A stretch of 64,000 nt of DNA from Vagococcus lutrae (lineage in GTDB: Bacteria > Bacillota > Bacilli > Lactobacillales > Vagococcaceae), in NCBI RefSeq assembly GCF_003987555.1, contig NZ_NGJW01000008.1:1-64000 (forward strand), given 5' to 3'. Every line of letters starts with the position of its first letter. Within the stretch, counting starts at the first letter, position 1. The position numbers and the translations under genes were made by a program. Shown piece by piece: positions 29,781 to 38,067 of this stretch. Under the pieces are notes generated by a model, which saw nothing but the letters and a program-made list of their open reading frames with translations, did no database searches and had not been told where the DNA came from.

Positions 29781-31085
29781 TTATAATCCTAAATAAGGTG
29801 CTGGATTCACAAATCCTGACCAATACGGTGTAGACGCCATTCCAAAGTGCAAGTGAACGCCAGTCGAGTTCCCTGTTGTTCCCATCAGCCCAATCACTGT
29901 TCCAGCTGAAACAGATTGTCCTGATGACGCCATGATTTGATTTAAATGTAGGTAATAAGTATACATACCATTATCATGTTTAATAATGACATAGTTTCCT
30001 GCGCTACCATCAAATCCAGTCATTACAACTGAACCTCCACGTGCAGCAAAAACGCTTTGATTCATACTTCCAGCAAAATCGATACCATCATGATACGTTC
30101 CAGCTGTTCCCGTTGGATCAACTCGTGGTCCAAATGGGCTTGTAACGACTAAGCTTGATAACGGTGATTGATAACCATTACCCGTAGACGGTGCTGGGCT
30201 TGGAGCTGGTGTAGATTCTGGCGCCGCTGGTTTTGATTGAGGTGCTGATTCTACTACAGTGTTATTTGACACTGGTGTTGTCTCTGGTGCAACACTTGTT
30301 TGTTTTTGTGCCTGTGCTTGTTGTGCAGCTAATGCAGCCGCTTGTTTTTCTGCTTCTGCTCGCGCTTGTGCTTCTTTTGCTTGTCGTTCTCTTTCAAGAC
30401 GCTCAGCTTCGCGTTTACGCGCTTCGGCTTCTTCTTTTTCTTTTAACAACGCCGCTTTTTTAGACTCTTCATTAGTTAAGCTCGCTGCTACTTCTTTTGC
30501 TAAAATAGCTTGGTCATAACGTTTTTCAGTTAAAGACTCTTGTTTACGATTTAGCTCAGCTTGCTTTTGATTAACCGTTTCAATCTTTTCTTCGATTTCT
30601 GCTTCTTTTTGTTCCAAAGCTTCTTGGTCACGTTTTTGGTCTTCGACGATTTCTTTGTTAACGTTTAAGACTTTCATATAAGCAAGTGATGCTGTCACCG
30701 CATCTGAAATATTATCTGCTTCAAAAACAGCGTTAATCAGACTTGATCCGACATCGCTAACCTGTGCAGAACGTGCTTGATCTTTAATACGTTCCGTTCT
30801 TTTTTCAATTGCTGCTTCCAACTGAGCAATTTCTTCACGCAATGTGTTGATTTCTTTTTCTAATTTTACTTTTTCAGCTAGTACTTGTGAGATTTCATTT
30901 TCTAAATGACTGATTTCACTGTCTAGTTGCTGTAATTCACGTTCAGCTGCTGATTTTTGATTTTTTAATTCTGTTATTTTATTAGTTGATTCATTAATTT
31001 TAGTATCAATGTTATCTGCCGCTACTGTTAAAGGAGTTAATGCTGTAATTGACACTGCAGTAAATAACGCGATATATTTCTTCAT
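29781..31085 (-). CDS. Secreted M23 (LytM) peptidoglycan hydrolase with coiled-coil N-terminus
   Basis: A 434-residue EnvC/PcsB-like protein. A signal peptide ends near residue 23 (TVAA-DN). Residues 25-265 form a long Glu/Lys/Gln coiled coil, followed by an Ala/Pro/Ser/Gln linker (about 265-310) and a LytM domain. The domain keeps the zinc-site motifs (H and D in YHDGIDF, and HLHF near the end), so it should be an active endopeptidase. Such proteins act in septum cleavage and are commonly controlled by WalRK and activated by FtsEX. It converges with the deacetylase gene. GAGG lies 11 nt before the ATG. Confidence 0.9.
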   Translation of the reverse strand: MKKYIALFTAVSITALTPLTVAADNIDTKINESTNKITELKNQKSAAERELQQLDSEISHLENEISQVLAEKVKLEKEINTLREEIAQLEAAIEKRTERIKDQARSAQVSDVGSSLINAVFEADNISDAVTASLAYMKVLNVNKEIVEDQKRDQEALEQKEAEIEEKIETVNQKQAELNRKQESLTEKRYDQAILAKEVAASLTNEESKKAALLKEKEEAEARKREAERLERERQAKEAQARAEAEKQAAALAAQQAQAQKQTSVAPETTPVSNNTVVESAPQSKPAAPESTPAPSPAPSTGNGYQSPLSSLVVTSPFGPRVDPTGTAGTYHDGIDFAGSMNQSVFAARGGSVVMTGFDGSAGNYVIIKHDNGMYTYYLHLNQIMASSGQSVSAGTVIGLMGTTGNSTGVHLHFGMASTPYWSGFVNPAPYLGL

Positions 31086-31127
31086 AGTTAGCTATACCTC
31101 TTCTTTTCCTTTTATTCGACACTAACT

Positions 31128-31171
31128 ACTATATCACGTCCACTACTTCACCAAGTTACATTCAGATTACA
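31128..31171 (-). promoter_or_regulatory. M23 hydrolase promoter with WalR box
   Basis: TGTAAT-CTGAA-TGTAAC (31155-31171, minus strand) fits TGTWAH-N5-TGTWAH. It abuts a weak -35 region upstream of TATAGT (31128-31133). This orientation and position suit activation, as for WalR-activated cell-wall hydrolases in bacilli. Confidence 0.7.
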
Positions 31172-31219
31172 TTTTTTTGTTATTTTTAACACTTTGTAAC
31201 ATCTTGTTTTATATGTCCG

Positions 31220-32611
31220 TTAAAAACCATTATTTTTAGAAACTTCATTAAACCAATATCCAGACTTTTTAATCGTGCGTTGACCGTTATTTTCTAAATC
31301 AACTGAAATAAAACCGTAACGATTTTTATACGCATTCATCCAAGACCAGTTATCCATGCACGTCCACATGTGATAGCCTTTGCACGCACTTCCTTCTTGT
31401 ATTGCTTGATGAACATATCGCAGATGTTCACTAACAAATTCAATACGGTAATCATCTTCTATCTCGCCTTTTTCATTAATAAAACGTTCTTCGTTTTCCA
31501 CTCCCATACCGTTTTCAGAAATGTAACAAGGGATGTTTCCATAATGATCTCGTAAGTTAATTAATATATCATAAATACCTTTTTCATAAATTTCCCAACC
31601 ACGATAGGGATTCATTTTTTTACCAGGCATGTCGTACATATCAAAAAAATCATCCGGCATAGGTGTCTTATCATTCGTCACAGGAGATTCTTTTTTCTTT
31701 ATACGTCTCGGCTGATAATAATTAATCCCTAATAGGTCGATCGTATTTTCTTTTATCACAGTCAGCTCATCTGCGGTGTAGTCTGGTAATATATCTAATT
31801 CTTTAATAATAGATATTAAATCTTGTGGATATTCTCCTTTAATCGCAGGCTCTAAGAAAGAACGATTGAAAAAAGCATCGGCAATAGAAGCTGCTTTCAC
31901 ATCTTCTGGATCTTCTGGATTACGTGGATAGCTCGGGGTTAGATTTAAAATAATCCCGATTTCCCCCTCACAGGATAACTGACGAAAACGTTCAATGGCT
32001 TTGGCACTTGCCAACGCTTCATGATAAGCAACTTGCACGGCTTCTTTCATATTAACGTGATTTGGATAGTGAAATTGATATAAATAGCCACCCTCTACAG
32101 GAACAATTGGTTCATTATGAGTGAACCATTTCGTCACCTTATCACCAAATAATTTAAAGCAAGTTTCTGCATAATTTGCATAGGCTTCTACGGTTTCTTT
32201 ATTGAGCCAACCGCCTTTTTCCTGTAAAGCCATAGGCATGTCAAAGTGATATAAGTTAACAAATGGTTCAATATCGTTTGCAAGCAACTCATTGAAATAA
32301 TCACGATAAAATGCTATTGCTTTTGGATTTGGTTCGCCAGTTCCTTCTGGGAAAAGTCTGCTCCACTGTATCGATGTGCGAAATGTATTATGTCCAGTTT
32401 GTTTCATTAATTGGATATCTTCTTTGTAATAGGATAAAACATTGGAAGTTATTTCTGGTCCGACTTGGTTGAAAAATTTTTCTGGTTCTTGTTGATACCA
32501 ATAATCCCAAATACTATCTCCTTTGCCGTCACCTTCATGTCGACCTTCAGTTTGAGGACCACTTGCCGCAGACCCCCACCAAAAATCTTTCGGAAATTGA
32601 TACGTTGTCAT
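31220..32611 (-). CDS. GH1 family 6-phospho-beta-glucosidase
   Basis: It hydrolyses phosphorylated beta-glucosides delivered by a PTS (463 residues, TIM barrel). The acid/base glutamate is in HNEP and the nucleophile in YISENGMG. In the phosphate-binding loop near the C-terminus, S423 and Y432 (positions of S428 and Y437 in LacG) are kept, but the usual lysine between them is N430. The start is ATG at 32611, nine nt after AAAGG; the longer frame lacks a site. It is divergent from a GntR gene. No PTS permease gene is adjacent. Confidence 0.87.
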   Translation of the reverse strand: MTTYQFPKDFWWGSAASGPQTEGRHEGDGKGDSIWDYWYQQEPEKFFNQVGPEITSNVLSYYKEDIQLMKQTGHNTFRTSIQWSRLFPEGTGEPNPKAIAFYRDYFNELLANDIEPFVNLYHFDMPMALQEKGGWLNKETVEAYANYAETCFKLFGDKVTKWFTHNEPIVPVEGGYLYQFHYPNHVNMKEAVQVAYHEALASAKAIERFRQLSCEGEIGIILNLTPSYPRNPEDPEDVKAASIADAFFNRSFLEPAIKGEYPQDLISIIKELDILPDYTADELTVIKENTIDLLGINYYQPRRIKKKESPVTNDKTPMPDDFFDMYDMPGKKMNPYRGWEIYEKGIYDILINLRDHYGNIPCYISENGMGVENEERFINEKGEIEDDYRIEFVSEHLRYVHQAIQEGSACKGYHMWTCMDNWSWMNAYKNRYGFISVDLENNGQRTIKKSGYWFNEVSKNNGF

Positions 32612-32635
32612 GTTCATCATCCTTTCTATACGATT

Positions 32636-32664
32636 ATCATAAACCACATTTATAAAAAGAGCAA
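32636..32664 (-). promoter_or_regulatory. Promoter of the phospho-beta-glucosidase gene
   Basis: TTGCTC (32659-32664), 17-bp spacer, TATGAT (32636-32641) on the minus strand. Confidence 0.65.
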
Positions 32665-32676
32665 TCTTTCAATAAT

Positions 32677-32692
32677 AAAAGACTAGTCTTTT
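32677..32692. promoter_or_regulatory. GntR-type operator between the divergent genes
   Basis: AAAAGACTAGTCTTTT is a perfect 16-bp palindrome centred between the two divergent promoters. It is a natural target for the adjacent GntR/HutC regulator. Confidence 0.7.
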
Positions 32693-32699
32693 TATCAAC

Positions 32700-32728
32700 T
32701 TGTCTATTCTTTTATTTTTAGCTATACT
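32700..32728 (+). promoter_or_regulatory. Promoter of the GntR regulator gene
   Basis: TTGTCT (32700-32705), 17-bp spacer, TATACT (32723-32728). Confidence 0.65.
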
Positions 32729-32746
32729 TTGGAAGAGGTGATTTCA

Positions 32747-33460
32747 TTGACAAAGTACGAACAAATCGCTGATATTATCCGCGAACGAATCAAAAAGAAT
32801 GAGTATCCTGTTCACTCACAATTACCGAAACAAAGTTTATTAGCGGAAGAATTTTCTGCAAGTAGAGAAACGATTAAAAAAGCGATAGACCTTCTTACGA
32901 TGGAAGGCCTTGTTTACGCTCAGCGTGGTTCTGGAACGGTCGTTTTAAATCGACCATTTTCTCAAAAAGAAGCATCACCTGCTACAGAGTATTACGGGTT
33001 AACGGCGCTTATGGAAAAAGAAGAACGTTCGGTCGATAGTGATATTATTTTATTTGATGTCACATTTCCTAATCAACACATTCAAGAAAAACTACACATC
33101 ACATCCACTCAAGCCGTTTATCACATCATTCGCTTACGTCGTGTAGATAATCAACCCTACATCTTAGAACATATTTATATGCCCGTTCACTTAGTGCCAC
33201 ATTTAACAGAAGACATTTTAAAACAATCTATTTATGACTATCTGAAAAACGAGTTAGACTTAAAATTTGCAGGTGCCTACCGCATGATTCAAGCAGATAA
33301 AAGTGACTCGTTTGATCAAAGCTATCTAAATTGCGAGGTAACCGACCCTATTTTAGAAGTGGAACAAGTTGTCTACTTGAAAAACGGACAATTACTCGAG
33401 TATTCTCGCAGCCGCAATCGCTTTGATGTGCGTGGCTATTCTGTCTTAGACTTACAATAA
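32747..33460 (+). CDS. GntR/HutC-family regulator of the beta-glucosidase gene
   Basis: A 237-residue repressor with an N-terminal winged helix (LLAEEFSASRETIKKAIDLL) and a C-terminal UTRA ligand domain (DNQPYILEHIYMP region to the end). It likely senses a phosphorylated beta-glucoside. I place the start at TTG 32747, six nt after GAGGTG; the frame is open from 32729 but that would include the ribosome binding site. It is divergent from its likely target. Confidence 0.87.
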   Translation: MTKYEQIADIIRERIKKNEYPVHSQLPKQSLLAEEFSASRETIKKAIDLLTMEGLVYAQRGSGTVVLNRPFSQKEASPATEYYGLTALMEKEERSVDSDIILFDVTFPNQHIQEKLHITSTQAVYHIIRLRRVDNQPYILEHIYMPVHLVPHLTEDILKQSIYDYLKNELDLKFAGAYRMIQADKSDSFDQSYLNCEVTDPILEVEQVVYLKNGQLLEYSRSRNRFDVRGYSVLDLQ

Positions 33461-33499
33461 AAACAGTTGGTCTCTAAAAAAGAGAAGGTATAATTTAGG

Positions 33500-33559
33500 C
33501 TCTATAATTTAAAGGACTGATGAATCAAATAAATGATTCATCAGCCCTTTTTTAATTTT
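33500..33559 (+). terminator. GntR terminator, left copy of a repeated hairpin
   Basis: The stem GGACTGATGAATCA/TGATTCATCAGCCC is followed by TTTTTT. The block beginning CTCTATAATTTAAAGG is repeated with few changes at 39012-39070, on the far side of the phn gene block. Confidence 0.85.
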
Positions 33560-33805
33560 CTTAATTTTAGGTATTAAAAAGCATACCGTTCTCCTATATG
33601 ATTAATTTACTATAAAAACAAACAGGAGACGATATGCTCATTTCAAACGATATCAATCTTTGCTCAAGTTAAACGATTAGTCACAGATATGAATGTGGGT
33701 TACTTCCACTTCACCAGTAATGTCTTCCTGTCAGCAAAGGTTTATATCGATTGCTTTTATGTGAGCTCATTTTGCATTATCAAGTCTCTTTGCCAAGGAG
33801 CTGTT
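33560..33805. other. Gene-poor stretch with an inverted repeat and a degenerate reading frame
   Basis: No intact gene is visible. Near-perfect arms AGCATACCGTTCTCCT (33580-33595) and AGGAGACGATATGCT (33624-33638) enclose an A/T-rich loop. The second arm contains an SD and an ATG that opens a 12-codon frame ending in TAA. Shifting frame gives an open stretch reading FAQVKRLVTDMNVGYFHFT with no start codon. This looks like a decayed gene or mobile-element end, but I cannot name it. Confidence 0.4.
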
Positions 33806-34615
33806 TTAGATATTATTTTTCATATCAACTCTAGCAATGGTTTTTCCTGTGAAATAATTTTCAGATATTTGTTTTTTAACCACACCATGTTCAATCTGGT
33901 AAATATTATATCCATACTTTTGTTCAAATCTTACCCAACCATCTCCCTCGTCTTCTCCCACAAATGACATTCCATTCACCGTAAAATAAGGAATTCCGTG
34001 AATATCTCCATTAAAAATATGATGAGTATGACCATTAACAAAAGAAGAAATGGAGTATCCTCTAATTAGATTTATTAATCTGTTCGATTCTGGTAAAACA
34101 GGAGTACTACTTTGTTTTTTTAGTATATGGTGGTGTGTCATTAATATAACTGGTTTATCTTTGCACGTATTTAATTGTTTTTCTAACCAATTAAACTGGT
34201 CATCTGACATACTTCCATCAGCTAAACCATATACCGAACTATCAAATGAAATCAAATAAAAATCTTCAAATGTTTCGACTAGATTATAAGGGTCATTAGA
34301 GGGCGTTTTGTCTAGCCAACCTTTATAAAAATTTTCTTTAATATCATGATTGCCTAGTGTCACAATAATTTTTATATCCGGAACTTGCTCTTTAAACCAT
34401 TTTTTTAAGTAGACATAGTCTTCAACACTACCATCTTCTGTTAGATCCCCACTAATTAGCAACAAGTCAATTTGTCGCTTTTTTTCCGCTTCTTTTAAAC
34501 ATTTTTCTAAATGAATAAGCGGATTATCCATTTTATAAATCATCCCTTTATATCTTGTTGAATCCATCTTATCATTTTGACAATAATGTATATCTGAAAT
34601 ATGTAGTATATTCAT
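33806..34615 (-). CDS. Calcineurin-like metallophosphoesterase
   Basis: A binuclear-metal phosphoesterase of 269 residues in the CpdA/GpdQ-like group. Motifs in order are HISDIHY (7 near the N-terminus), GDLTEDG, GNHD, HHHI and NGHTHH. There is no signal peptide, so it acts on cytoplasmic substrates. Its ATG follows the phnE stop codon directly (TAGATG), so it is the last gene of the phn operon. This suggests it hydrolyses a phosphodiester or other organophosphate brought in by the transporter. The substrate cannot be fixed from sequence. Confidence 0.85.
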   Translation of the reverse strand: MNILHISDIHYCQNDKMDSTRYKGMIYKMDNPLIHLEKCLKEAEKKRQIDLLLISGDLTEDGSVEDYVYLKKWFKEQVPDIKIIVTLGNHDIKENFYKGWLDKTPSNDPYNLVETFEDFYLISFDSSVYGLADGSMSDDQFNWLEKQLNTCKDKPVILMTHHHILKKQSSTPVLPESNRLINLIRGYSISSFVNGHTHHIFNGDIHGIPYFTVNGMSFVGEDEGDGWVRFEQKYGYNIYQIEHGVVKKQISENYFTGKTIARVDMKNNI

Positions 34616-35398
34616 CTATCTCAATTTCCTTCTTATCATTCCTGTCATTAAATCTAATGTAAATACAGTTAAAATAACACCTAACAAAATAATACTTACC
34701 TTTTCCCAACTACGTGTTTGGATTGCAAAAATGAGTGGCGCCCCGACTCCACCAGCTCCAACCAATCCTAAAGTAGCTGCACTTCGAACAGCTATTTCAA
34801 AGTGATTTAAAGAAAGTGAGCTGTAGATTGCTATCAAGGTTGGTATTCTAACAAAAAATAGAGTTTGCCAAAAGTTAGCTCCTATTGCTTCGGCTTCTTC
34901 GATTAATTTTTCATCCATCGCTTCTAATTCTTCAGTGTACAACTTACCTAACATACCAATATGATGAACACCAATAGCCATAACTCCAGCAAATGGTCCT
35001 GGTCCCACAACTTTAACGAAGATAATCGCAAAAACCAGCTCTGGAAATGCTCTTAAAATATTTAAAATAAATTTACCTACAAATGGTACAACTCCAAAAT
35101 TTTTCCACAGGTTAAAAGCACTTAATAAAGTAAATGGGATAGCCAGTATAGTCCCAATTGTTGTTCCTAAAAAAGCAATACCCATTGTTAAAAAAAGCAA
35201 GCTAATTAAATCTTCTCCACTACCATCATAGACAAAAGACCAATCTGGGTGACTAAGTCCTTTTAAAACATCTAAGCCCATTGATAATGAAAAAGTACTT
35301 AAACCTGAATAGTCAATACTTATTGCTGAATAAGCTAGAAGGACTCCTAAAACACTTAGAAAGAAAACTGTTTTTTTACTTATCTCGTTAATCATCAT
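34616..35398 (-). CDS. phnE: Phosphonate-type ABC transporter permease (second PhnE)
   Basis: A 260-residue inner membrane permease with about six helices. The BPD permease loop EAAxA appears as EEAEAIGANFWQTLFFVRIP, the ATPase contact region. A GLVGAGGVGAPL segment near residue 215 is typical of PhnE. Its start overlaps the upstream phnE stop (ATGA). It likely pairs with the other PhnE as a heterodimeric channel. Confidence 0.9.
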   Translation of the reverse strand: MMINEISKKTVFFLSVLGVLLAYSAISIDYSGLSTFSLSMGLDVLKGLSHPDWSFVYDGSGEDLISLLFLTMGIAFLGTTIGTILAIPFTLLSAFNLWKNFGVVPFVGKFILNILRAFPELVFAIIFVKVVGPGPFAGVMAIGVHHIGMLGKLYTEELEAMDEKLIEEAEAIGANFWQTLFFVRIPTLIAIYSSLSLNHFEIAVRSAATLGLVGAGGVGAPLIFAIQTRSWEKVSIILLGVILTVFTLDLMTGMIRRKLR

Positions 35399-36174
35399 GC
35401 CAGTGTTCTCCTCACTTTTCCACTTATTTTATCAACAATTACAACAGATACTAAGATAGTTAAGATAATAATCGAAACTCTTTCGTACATCATTAAAGCC
35501 ATAGAAGAATTTAATATAACACCAATGCCACCTGCTCCTAAATAACCAAGCACAGTTGAAGCTCTAACATTGACTTCAAAGGCGTAAAAAGCGTAACTAG
35601 CAAACTGGCTGAAAACTTGAGGTGCAATTGCCCAAACTGCCATTTGTGTTCTTGTTGATCCGACTGCAAGTTGAGCTTCTATTGGTTCAAAATCAATCGT
35701 TTCAATAGCTTGAAACAGTAATTGAGAAACCATTCCAAATGTGAATATAGTAATGGTTATGACACCAGTTGCTTCACCTATGCCAAAAACAGCTACTAAA
35801 AGAGCTGCTAGTAAAAGAGTTGGTATAGTTCTAATAATTCCTAAAATAGATCTAAAAACAACAGAGATGTATTTGTTTCCTGTAACAACTGGAGTGGCTA
35901 AAAAACTAATAGGGACTGCTACTAATAATCCTAGAAAAGTTCCTAATAAAGACATTTGTAAAGTCTTTATTAGAGGAACAATTAATTTAGAAAAGTAGGC
36001 GAAATCTGGGTGGATTAATCGTGATAAGAAAACAACAATTTGATTTGAATTCGTAAAGACTTGTTTAAAATCGGCATTTGTTATGATCCGACTGAATTGA
36101 AATAATAATAGTAATACAATAATTGTTATTAGATTTTTATGCCATTTAAAGTGAACTGTATCTTTAATTTTCAC
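35395..36174 (-). CDS. phnE: Phosphonate-type ABC transporter permease (first PhnE)
   Basis: A 259-residue permease related to the next gene, with AVGSTRTQMAVWAIAP as the coupling loop and GYLGAGGIGVIL near the C-terminus. I favour the GTG at 36174, six nt after AAGGGG, giving an 11-nt overlap with phnC. In-frame ATGs further upstream would extend the overlap to about 70 nt. Confidence 0.88.
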   Translation of the reverse strand: MKIKDTVHFKWHKNLITIIVLLLLFQFSRIITNADFKQVFTNSNQIVVFLSRLIHPDFAYFSKLIVPLIKTLQMSLLGTFLGLLVAVPISFLATPVVTGNKYISVVFRSILGIIRTIPTLLLAALLVAVFGIGEATGVITITIFTFGMVSQLLFQAIETIDFEPIEAQLAVGSTRTQMAVWAIAPQVFSQFASYAFYAFEVNVRASTVLGYLGAGGIGVILNSSMALMMYERVSIIILTILVSVVIVDKISGKVRRTLA

Positions 36175-36937
36175 TGATATCCCCTTGCCTTTCATCAAAG
36201 ATACTTTGTCCATATATTTTTTCGAGTCGCTCATCTGTCAACTCACTTGGCACGCCATCAAAAACAATTTCACCGGCTTTTAAGGCTATTATGCGAGTAG
36301 AATAATCTCTAGCAAGTGAAATTGAGTGTAAATTGATTAAAATAGTTTTATTTAAAGTCTGATTGATTTCTTTCAAATCATCCATCACTTTTTGTGTTGT
36401 GATAGGATCTAGTGATGAAACAGGTTCATCAGCCAAAATCAATGGTGCTTGCTGAACTAATGCTCTTGCAATCAGCACACGCTGTTGTTGTCCACCACTT
36501 AATTCATCACTTCTTGCATGCAATTTATCTAACAGACCAACATTTGTTAAAGCATTAACAGTTCGCTCATAATCTTCTTTTGTAAATAAACCCAAAATAC
36601 TTTTAAGTGTACCGTAATAACCTAAACGACCTGATAAGACATTTTTTTGGACGGTACTTCTTTTAATCAGATTAAAATGTTGTGAAATCAAGCCGATTTC
36701 TCGTCTTATTTCTCGCAATTCTTTTTTACTCGCACACGTAATCGAACGATTGTTTACTTTAATCTCACCTGTTGTAATAGACTCTAAACGATTAACAGCA
36801 CGCAGTAAGGTGCTTTTCCCAGCTCCACTTAATCCAATAATAGATACAAATTCTCCTTTATTAATTCTCAAATTAATATTTCGAAGTCCTTTTACTCCAT
36901 TAGGATAGGTTTTTGAGACATTTTCAAAAACAATCAT
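36164..36937 (-). CDS. phnC: Phosphonate-type ABC transporter ATP-binding protein
   Basis: The ATPase subunit of the importer (257 residues): Walker A GLSGAGKST, signature LSGGQQQR, Walker B LILADEP, and the H-loop in INLHS. The PhnC-like QHFNLIKRSTVQKNVLSGRLG stretch separates it from other ABC ATPases (given here as QHFNL and VLSGRLG). Start ATG 36937 has GGGTGAT upstream; the ATG at 36949 has no site. Confidence 0.92.
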   Translation of the reverse strand: MIVFENVSKTYPNGVKGLRNINLRINKGEFVSIIGLSGAGKSTLLRAVNRLESITTGEIKVNNRSITCASKKELREIRREIGLISQHFNLIKRSTVQKNVLSGRLGYYGTLKSILGLFTKEDYERTVNALTNVGLLDKLHARSDELSGGQQQRVLIARALVQQAPLILADEPVSSLDPITTQKVMDDLKEINQTLNKTILINLHSISLARDYSTRIIALKAGEIVFDGVPSELTDERLEKIYGQSIFDERQGDISEN

Positions 36938-36959
36938 TTTATCACCCATTTCTTTATAT

Positions 36960-36995
36960 AAAGAGCCATGAACGAAAAAGTGTCCGTGGCTCTTT
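36960..36995 (-). terminator. Hairpin between phnD and phnC
   Basis: Stem AAAGAGCCA/TGGCTCTTT without a strong T run. Such hairpins commonly make the binding protein more abundant than the rest of the transporter. Confidence 0.55.
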
Positions 36996-37006
36996 GTTTA
37001 GTCTTT

Positions 37007-37936
37007 TTATTCTGATGCTTTTTCTATGTATTCATGAATCGTGTCATAAGCTGATTCAGCTGATTCTTCATATCCTTTATGGCTCCACAAAGTCATTGCT
37101 TCAGCACCTTTTTCGTCATCTTTCATTTTTAAGAACGCTTCTTTAACTTGTTCTTTTAATTTGGCATCCATTGATGGCTGTACAGCTATAGCATCATTTG
37201 GAATATCTCCTTCAGTTAAGTATAAAACACGTAATTCTTTAAACAAATCTTTATCCACAAATGCTGAAGCAAAAACATTTCTTGCTCCCTCAAATACAAA
37301 CGCTGCATCCATTTGACCGTTTAAAACTGCTGTTATTTCACTCGGAATATCATTAACTGTTGTTAAAGTTGATTCTATTGTCGGGTCAACACCAGCGTGT
37401 CTCATTTCAGCTACTGGATAAATATAACCACTCGCGGAATTTGGACTTAGTGTCGCAATTTTTTTGCCTTTTAAGTCTTCCAATTCCATAATATCACTAT
37501 CTGCTTTAACTAAAACTTCACCTTTAAATGTATTGGTTAACTTACCATCGATTGGTAAACCTGTTTCTAAATCCATATCTCCAATTTGAGAAGTAAGAAG
37601 AGCTTCTGCAGCGTTTATGTCTCTTGCTTGTACATAAGCTGCTGGTGGCATAATCCCAATATCAACTTGACCAGACGCCATTGCTTCTACAATGGTTGAA
37701 TAATCTGTTGCTAAGGTTACTGTCACTTCTTTGTCTAACGCTTTTGATAAATACTCAGCAAAGGGTTTGGCTTTAGCTTCCATTGAACCATCATTATTTG
37801 TTGGTACAAATTGAACGGCTAGGCTTTCTTTTTTAGTACTTTCAGTATCCTTCTTGTTAGTTTCTACCCCACAACTAGCTAATAAACCAACTGTTAATAG
37901 ACTTAGTGCTACTATTGCTAATTTTTTAAAACTCAT
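37007..37936 (-). CDS. phnD: Phosphate/phosphonate-type substrate-binding lipoprotein
   Basis: A 309-residue surface lipoprotein that binds the substrate of the ABC importer. The lipobox is LLASC-G at residues 18-23. The PhnD-like core shows VQFVPTNNDGSM, a DIGIMPPAAYV segment and a later GKKIATLSPNSASGY (two short motifs typical of the family). AGGAGG precedes the ATG. Relatives bind phosphonates, phosphite or phosphodiesters. No C-P lyase or phosphonatase gene is present in the window. Confidence 0.88.
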   Translation of the reverse strand: MSFKKLAIVALSLLTVGLLASCGVETNKKDTESTKKESLAVQFVPTNNDGSMEAKAKPFAEYLSKALDKEVTVTLATDYSTIVEAMASGQVDIGIMPPAAYVQARDINAAEALLTSQIGDMDLETGLPIDGKLTNTFKGEVLVKADSDIMELEDLKGKKIATLSPNSASGYIYPVAEMRHAGVDPTIESTLTTVNDIPSEITAVLNGQMDAAFVFEGARNVFASAFVDKDLFKELRVLYLTEGDIPNDAIAVQPSMDAKLKEQVKEAFLKMKDDEKGAEAMTLWSHKGYEESAESAYDTIHEYIEKASE

Positions 37937-37974
37937 TTTCTCCTCCTATGGAAATATCGTTATGTTACATTTAC

Positions 37975-38067
37975 AGAATAACAAGATTTCTCTTTTTTTA
38001 AAATGACATACGTCACATTTATTGCAGTTTTACCTAGGTTTTACATTCATTTTACATATAGTTTACA
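37975..38067. promoter_or_regulatory. phnD control region with a PhoP-box-like repeat array
   Basis: Four direct repeats TTTAC(A/C) start at 38029, 38040, 38051 and 38062, exactly 11 bp apart, which is the geometry of Firmicutes PhoP boxes (TTHACA repeats). A weak -10 TATTCT for phnD lies at 37975-37980 with a poor -35, as expected of an activated promoter. A dyad TGACATACGTCA at 38004-38015 overlaps that -35 region and could bind the adjacent Crp/Fnr regulator. Confidence 0.65.

Noticed and set aside
33689-33967. Plus-strand frame of 92 codons near the phn island
   Set aside because: Its second half is antisense to the phosphoesterase gene and no SD precedes it; at most the first part is a gene relic.
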